DNA of 64,000 nt from an uncultured Eubacteriales bacterium (GTDB lineage: Bacteria > Bacillota > Clostridia > UBA1381 > UMGS1253), in the NCBI GenBank assembly GCA_902492065.1, contig CABUKE010000001.1:558001-622000 (forward strand), written 5' to 3'. A model generated the notes under the pieces. That model saw nothing but the letters and a program-made list of their open reading frames with translations. It was not told the DNA's origin and made no database searches. Both the position numbers and the translations under genes were made by a program. Shown piece after piece: positions 60,385 through 64,000 of the stretch; the first letter of the stretch is position 1, and every line of letters begins with the position of its first letter.

Positions 60385-61587
60385 ATGGATACAAAAAGGG
60401 AAAATCCTTTAGCCCACATATATGAGGGAGAAAGGGGAAATCTGCCAAACCTCTATTCCTATTTTGGCATTAATCAAAAAGAGAAAAGCGATGCGGAATC
60501 CAAGCTACACCAGACTGATTCTCGACTGTTTCCGCCCAATCAATTTTATGCGTTAAAGAATATTGAAAACTGGTTAAAACTCAGAAACAACAAAATAAGT
60601 AAAGAATTTTTTAACGAATTTGACAATTACTTCATAGACCCGTATGCGAATGCAGATTTTTTGAAAAAGCTTATCGCGTATGGAAGCAATAAAAAAGACA
60701 TCACCTCCCGCTATGCGCTTTGGACAACGGAGGTAACCGGTACAGTCTGTGCGGCATGTGACAGCAGAATCGGGACAGTTTACGACCTGTTTCACGAACC
60801 TGACACAGCGAAAGGGGAGTGTCAGTGTCAGAAATATTACTTTGGCGGCATACCTACGCCGAAGCGGTATTTTGTTGTCGTTTTTGCGGGGATTAACACG
60901 CCGGAGGGAACAGGCTATATTATTGCGTTGGGAGAAGAAATAAAAAAACAGCTCTTGCAACAGGCGCCGCACAGCACGGTGGATATTATGTATATCTATG
61001 CTTATGACGACTCAGGGGATGAGAATGTGTTGAACGACGGCATCATCGGGGATTCTATGCAGGTCTACAGCCGGATATTTGACCCCAAATCCAAGCCGCC
61101 GTGGAATTTTTCGTATGAAATCATAAATAAACATCAAGGGAAGTACGACTATATGTTTTTTGCTGGCCACAGTGGGGGTGGCGTTATGGCGTCAAGGGTT
61201 GCAGAAGTCCTGGACCAAATTGACAACGGGCCGTATGTAAATAAAATTATCCGCATTGGGTCGCCGGAGCTGAACATGGGACCTGCGTATCAGGACCGAA
61301 CATTTGACCTGATTATTCCAATGGATCCGGTTCCGCTGCTGAAATTCCGCAGGACGGATACGGATAAAGCTGTAAAAAACATCTACTTGTCCGATATGGC
61401 TTATGATACGCTTGATCCGGTTGTCATACATAGAGCATACTTCCAGCACAATTGCACGGATGTGTGCCGGCAGCGGTGTGCAGAGGATGTAAAAAAGGGA
61501 AATGACAAGTATTATTATCCTGAGAATCCGAATAACGTGACAAATATGGAGAAAACTGTGCGGGCATTTATGCCTTATATTGATTAA
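60385..61587 (+). CDS. serine-hydrolase-like protein with phage-head-like cysteine motif
   Basis: A 400-residue soluble protein with no signal peptide. Residues 120-150 carry C122-x2-C125, H137 and C146-x-C148 in the setting VCAACDSRIGTVYDLFHEPD, much like the C-terminal zinc motif of Mu F-like phage head proteins. From about 160 on it looks like an alpha/beta hydrolase: AGHSGGG with a nucleophile-elbow Ser263, MDPVP with Asp314, and VVIHRAYF with His349. CTDVCRQRC adds another cysteine cluster. It lies 42 bases after the recombinase and is probably part of the same cassette. Lipase or toxin-like functions are possible; I recognise no described family. Confidence 0.7.
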   Translation: MDTKRENPLAHIYEGERGNLPNLYSYFGINQKEKSDAESKLHQTDSRLFPPNQFYALKNIENWLKLRNNKISKEFFNEFDNYFIDPYANADFLKKLIAYGSNKKDITSRYALWTTEVTGTVCAACDSRIGTVYDLFHEPDTAKGECQCQKYYFGGIPTPKRYFVVVFAGINTPEGTGYIIALGEEIKKQLLQQAPHSTVDIMYIYAYDDSGDENVLNDGIIGDSMQVYSRIFDPKSKPPWNFSYEIINKHQGKYDYMFFAGHSGGGVMASRVAEVLDQIDNGPYVNKIIRIGSPELNMGPAYQDRTFDLIIPMDPVPLLKFRRTDTDKAVKNIYLSDMAYDTLDPVVIHRAYFQHNCTDVCRQRCAEDVKKGNDKYYYPENPNNVTNMEKTVRAFMPYID

Positions 61588-61609
61588 AAAATGCCACATT
61601 ATTTCCTTT

Positions 61610-62203
61610 TTATACTTGTTTTATTGATGGACAAGCCATTCCATTTGATAAGATTTTGTTTAAACTATGTAGCAATGCTTCACCGAAACGCTGGAAATGT
61701 ACAACCTCGCGTTCGCGCAGGAATTTGATTACCTTGTTTACATCCGGGTCGTCGGAAACGCGCAAGATATTATCGTATGTGGTGCGTGCTTTCTGCTCTG
61801 CTGCAAGGTCTTCTACCAAATTCATAATCGGGTCGTCAGACGAAGCAATTGTTGCCGCACTCCACGGATTGCCGGCAGCATCGGCGGGATAAACGCCTCT
61901 GCCGTGGTCAATGAAATATTGTGCCAGAGGGCTGTTTTCAATTTGGCCGGTCGTTGCATTTTTTGCAAGCTGGCGAACAAGTGTCCCCACTATTTCAAGG
62001 TGTGCCAATTCTTCGGTACCGATATCGTTCAGGGTAGAACGCGTTACCTCGTTCGGCATGGAAAACCGCTGGGACAGATAGCGCATTGCCGCGCCAAGCT
62101 CGCCGTTTGGTCCGCCATATTGGCTGATAATAAAATTCGCCAGCTTCGGATTCGGTGTTTTTATATTGACTGGAAATTCAAGAAATTTTTGATATTGCCA
62201 CAT
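61610..62203 (-). CDS. cotJC: spore coat protein CotJC (manganese catalase family)
   Basis: 197 residues. The di-manganese ferritin-like core has GGPNGELGAAMRYLSQRF, TEELAHLEIVGTLV (E-x-x-H) and EREVVHFQRFGEAL (second E-x-x-H). The start MWQYQKFLEFPVNIKTPNP is typical of CotJC. It is shorter than full manganese catalases. It belongs to the spore coat or cortex surface and may remove peroxide. Last gene of the cotJ operon. It is convergent with the hydrolase-like gene with only 22 bases between. Confidence 0.94.
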   Translation of the reverse strand: MWQYQKFLEFPVNIKTPNPKLANFIISQYGGPNGELGAAMRYLSQRFSMPNEVTRSTLNDIGTEELAHLEIVGTLVRQLAKNATTGQIENSPLAQYFIDHGRGVYPADAAGNPWSAATIASSDDPIMNLVEDLAAEQKARTTYDNILRVSDDPDVNKVIKFLREREVVHFQRFGEALLHSLNKILSNGMACPSIKQV

Positions 62204-62221
62204 ATATAAGATTATCCTCCT

Positions 62222-62497
62222 TTACTGTGCTTCCCACGGCCACGGGTCGTCCATCCACTTCCAGGTTTCCGCACTGTCGTTTGCCGTGTGGGTAAGTGGT
62301 CCAAAATCTTTTTCAAAATCCATTGTAGCCTGTTTGAGCTTCTTTACAATGTCGCTATGCATTTGCAGTGCCTTTTTGTCCGTCGGGTGTGTGTTTAGAT
62401 ACAGGGCGAGGTCGTACGCGGTAAAGTTGTAGTTCTGGATATCGCGCAGCCGCCTTGCACGTTCGCTTTGCGGTTGTGTCATGTTCATCATGTCCAT
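62222..62497 (-). CDS. cotJB: spore coat protein CotJB
   Basis: 91 residues from ATG 62497, behind GAGGAGG. The conserved CotJB core is RRLRDIQNYNFTAYDLALYLNTHP and a Trp-rich end (TWKWMDDPWPWEAQ). Sits between cotJA and cotJC with short gaps, the standard order. Confidence 0.93.
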   Translation of the reverse strand: MDMMNMTQPQSERARRLRDIQNYNFTAYDLALYLNTHPTDKKALQMHSDIVKKLKQATMDFEKDFGPLTHTANDSAETWKWMDDPWPWEAQ

Positions 62498-62508
62498 AGT
62501 CGTCCTCC

Positions 62509-62682
62509 TCAATACTGTTTCCCGTATTTTTCCATCGGGATGTCTAACTCTGGGAAAATTGTCCCCTGGTTCAATCCCTTTTCCGGGTCGTATGTTTCTC
62601 CCATAACCTGCATGGGAACATAGGCATAGCCTACTCTTGGCATTGGCGTAGAAGCGGTCAAATCACAATCCATATTTGCCAT
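62509..62682 (-). CDS. cotJA: spore coat associated protein CotJA
   Basis: 57 residues: MPRVGYAYVPMQVMGETYDPEKGL and GTIFPELDIPM carry the conserved CotJA pattern (VPxQxxxxxY, F-P-E-L). Starts at ATG 62682 behind AGAAGGGAG. Too short to be found easily, but it completes the cotJA-cotJB-cotJC operon. Needed for coat assembly of CotJC in Bacillus. Confidence 0.93.
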   Translation of the reverse strand: MANMDCDLTASTPMPRVGYAYVPMQVMGETYDPEKGLNQGTIFPELDIPMEKYGKQY

Positions 62683-62753
62683 TTCTTCTCCCTTCTAATA
62701 ATAAAAATTGGTTCGGCGCAGAGTGTTTGATTGCGTGCGCCGTACTACGTTAC

Positions 62754-62783
62754 ATAATATGTTTACATACGGCAATATGTGAC
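62754..62783 (-). promoter_or_regulatory. possible sigma-E promoter of the cotJ operon
   Basis: On the minus strand GTCACATATT, 12 bases, CATATTAT. It resembles sigma-E boxes (KMATATT and CATACAMT), but the spacing is two bases short. cotJ is under sigma-E in Bacillus. Confidence 0.3.
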
Positions 62784-62816
62784 GCGGTGGAGCCAATTCG
62801 ATTTGTAGAAAAAGTA

Positions 62817-62845
62817 TTGACTTATGCTCGGAATTAAATTAATAT
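62817..62845 (+). promoter_or_regulatory. sigma-A promoter of the DUF6125 gene
   Basis: TTGACT, 17 bases, TAATAT, 40 bases before ATG 62886. Confidence 0.65.
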
Positions 62846-62885
62846 TATAGTATATATGGATAGAATTAGAAAGCATGGTGGAACG

Positions 62886-63398
62886 ATGGGTAACGAGGCG
62901 TTGGAGCGGTATACAAAGGAAGATTTGATTCGTTTGATCGAGCTTTACTCGAAAAACTGGCTGGCGCTCGACGGCGTATGGTTCCAGTCGATAGAGGCAA
63001 AGTATGGCATGGACGAGGCCATACAGCACGACATAGAAGCGTGGAAACGCTATACGGTGATTGAGGCAAGGCGGATTAAGAAGTTTTTGGGATTATCGGA
63101 GCATCCCGGGCTGGAAGGGCTTGCGGCAGCTCTGCCGCTCCGCTTTTACGGAAATCTGAACCGGCATGAGCTGGTCATGGAAAAAGATAAGCTCGTCTAC
63201 CGCAATTTTGACTGCCGTGTGCAGTCGGCGCGCAGGCGGAAGGGAATGCCGTATCACCCATGCAAGCAGGTTGGCATTGAGGAGTACAGCGGCTTTGCCA
63301 AAACGATTGATGACCGGATACGGTGCCGGTGTTTGAGCTGCTTTCCGGACTGCACGGAGAATGCGGACGGATGTGCATGGGAATTTTATATGGAATAA
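62886..63398 (+). CDS. DUF6125-family protein
   Basis: 170 residues. The start LIELYSKNWLALDGVWFQSIEAKYGMDEAIQHD is the family pattern, with conserved Trp, Asp and Glu. A cysteine set follows in the second half (DCRVQ, HPCKQVG, IRCRCLSCFPDC, DGCAWEF), suggesting metal binding. Function unknown; homologues are widespread in anaerobes. The start is placed at ATG 62886, with GGTGGA before it; ATG 62856 is also in frame. Confidence 0.78.
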   Translation: MGNEALERYTKEDLIRLIELYSKNWLALDGVWFQSIEAKYGMDEAIQHDIEAWKRYTVIEARRIKKFLGLSEHPGLEGLAAALPLRFYGNLNRHELVMEKDKLVYRNFDCRVQSARRRKGMPYHPCKQVGIEEYSGFAKTIDDRIRCRCLSCFPDCTENADGCAWEFYME

Positions 63399-63487
63399 AA
63401 GTTTTATGGAATATTATTTCTCTTTTCTGAAACGATAAAAGTATACTGACAACAGGAAACTCAAATTGAATGGAAGGGAAGCTTACC

Positions 63488-64000
63488 ATGGGCAAGAGCC
63501 TGGTCATCATAGATGGAAACAGTATTATTAACCGCGCGTTTTACGGTATCCGCAATCTCAGCACTAAAGATGGGACGCCGACGAATGCGGTCTATGGGTT
63601 TTTGAATATACTTTTTAAATATACGGACGAAATCCAGCCAGATTATTTATGCGTTGCCTTCGATTTGGCTGCGCCAACTTTCCGGCATGAGATGTTTACT
63701 GAGTATAAGGCGAACCGGAAGGGGATGCCCGACGATTTGGCCGTACAGATGCCAATTATGAAAGACGTTTTGTCTGCCATGAATATTACCATTCTGGAAC
63801 AGGAAGGGTATGAGGCGGATGACATCATTGGGACGGTGGCGCGCCTTTGCGGTGAAGAAGGCGTCGAGTGTATCATTGTGACGGGTGATCGGGACGACTT
63901 GCAGCTCGCAAGCGACACGACGAAGATATACCTCACAACGACGAGTAAGGGGCAGACGACGACGGACATCTACGACAAAGCGGCGGTCGAACAAAAATAC
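63488..64000 (+). CDS. polA: DNA polymerase I, 5' part (window edge)
   Basis: The first 171 residues of PolA; the gene runs off the window. It holds the start of the 5'-3' exonuclease domain: VIIDGNSIINRAFYGI, TNAVYGFLN, AFDLAAPTFRHEMFTEYKANRKGMPDDL in pieces, and QEGYEADDIIGTVAR with the metal-binding Asp pair, then IVTGDRDDLQLAS. It removes primers and repairs DNA. Start ATG 63488 behind GGAAGGGAAG. Confidence 0.95.
   Translation, partial: MGKSLVIIDGNSIINRAFYGIRNLSTKDGTPTNAVYGFLNILFKYTDEIQPDYLCVAFDLAAPTFRHEMFTEYKANRKGMPDDLAVQMPIMKDVLSAMNITILEQEGYEADDIIGTVARLCGEEGVECIIVTGDRDDLQLASDTTKIYLTTTSKGQTTTDIYDKAAVEQKY

Overview
The window looks like the chromosome of a Gram-positive, endospore-forming member of the Clostridia, at roughly 50% GC. 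SpoIIR and the CotJA-CotJB-CotJC spore-coat operon point to spore formation. Low-GC-type sigma-A promoters, GGAGG ribosome-binding sites, frequent TTG/GTG starts, a Bce-type two-component/ABC module, a PPi-type phosphofructokinase, a CD1247-like protein and stalk-domain (copper amine oxidase N-terminal-like) secreted proteins also fit. An uncultured gut or environmental Oscillospirales/Monoglobales-like lineage is plausible, but the genus cannot be named from sequence alone. No rRNA, tRNA, CRISPR array or insertion sequence was found.

Layout. 0-6.9 kb: the end of a Ytr-type ABC operon, a VanZ-like protein, a DUF6320 protein coupled to an acyltransferase-like gene that is frameshifted in an A7 tract, a YdcZ-family transporter preceded by a small DUF1540 gene, and two orphan small proteins. 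7-11.2 kb: a 1399-residue secreted heparinase II/III-like protein. 11.4-21.1 kb: a methyltransferase, SpoIIR, a YjdF-like membrane protein, then a CAP/stalk protein-aroE-aroK-aroQ-pepP-efp run, a CD1247-like protein, a metallophosphoesterase and an AraC regulator. 21.3-25.5 kb: RodA, an AT-rich GNAT gene, phosphofructokinase, a DtxR-family regulator and a small orphan. 25.6-30.2 kb: a complete BceRS-BceAB-like peptide-sensing and detoxification module with a good operator match. 30.2-48.1 kb: a glycan-oriented stretch with a 1006-residue lyase-like protein, a YeiH transporter, an AraC regulator, a 1652-residue SGNH esterase with internal duplication, a Gfo/Idh/MocA oxidoreductase, a citrate synthase, TatD and a 1167-residue NodB-type deacetylase. 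48.1-54.7 kb: a full pstSCAB-phoU-phoB-phoR operon on the minus strand. 54.9-58.4 kb: ychF, birA and a second citrate synthase. 58.6-61.6 kb: a probable mobile or accessory cassette with a small Cys-x-x-Cys protein, a large serine recombinase and a serine-hydrolase-like protein carrying a phage-head-like cysteine motif. 61.6-64 kb: the cotJ operon, a DUF6125 protein and the start of polA.

How the genes work together. The four large secreted proteins (a lyase, a lyase-like toroid protein, an esterase and a deacetylase) suggest attack on a decorated, probably acidic and acetylated polysaccharide. AraC regulators and a sugar oxidoreductase lie among them. The pst-pho operon supplies phosphate under two-component control. 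The aro genes supply chorismate precursors and sit with the Pro-peptide pair pepP-efp. The points most worth a second look are the apparently circularly permuted PstS, the recombinase/hydrolase cassette with no normal start codon for the recombinase, the A7 frameshift that a -1 slip would repair exactly, and the 393-codon duplication in the SGNH protein.
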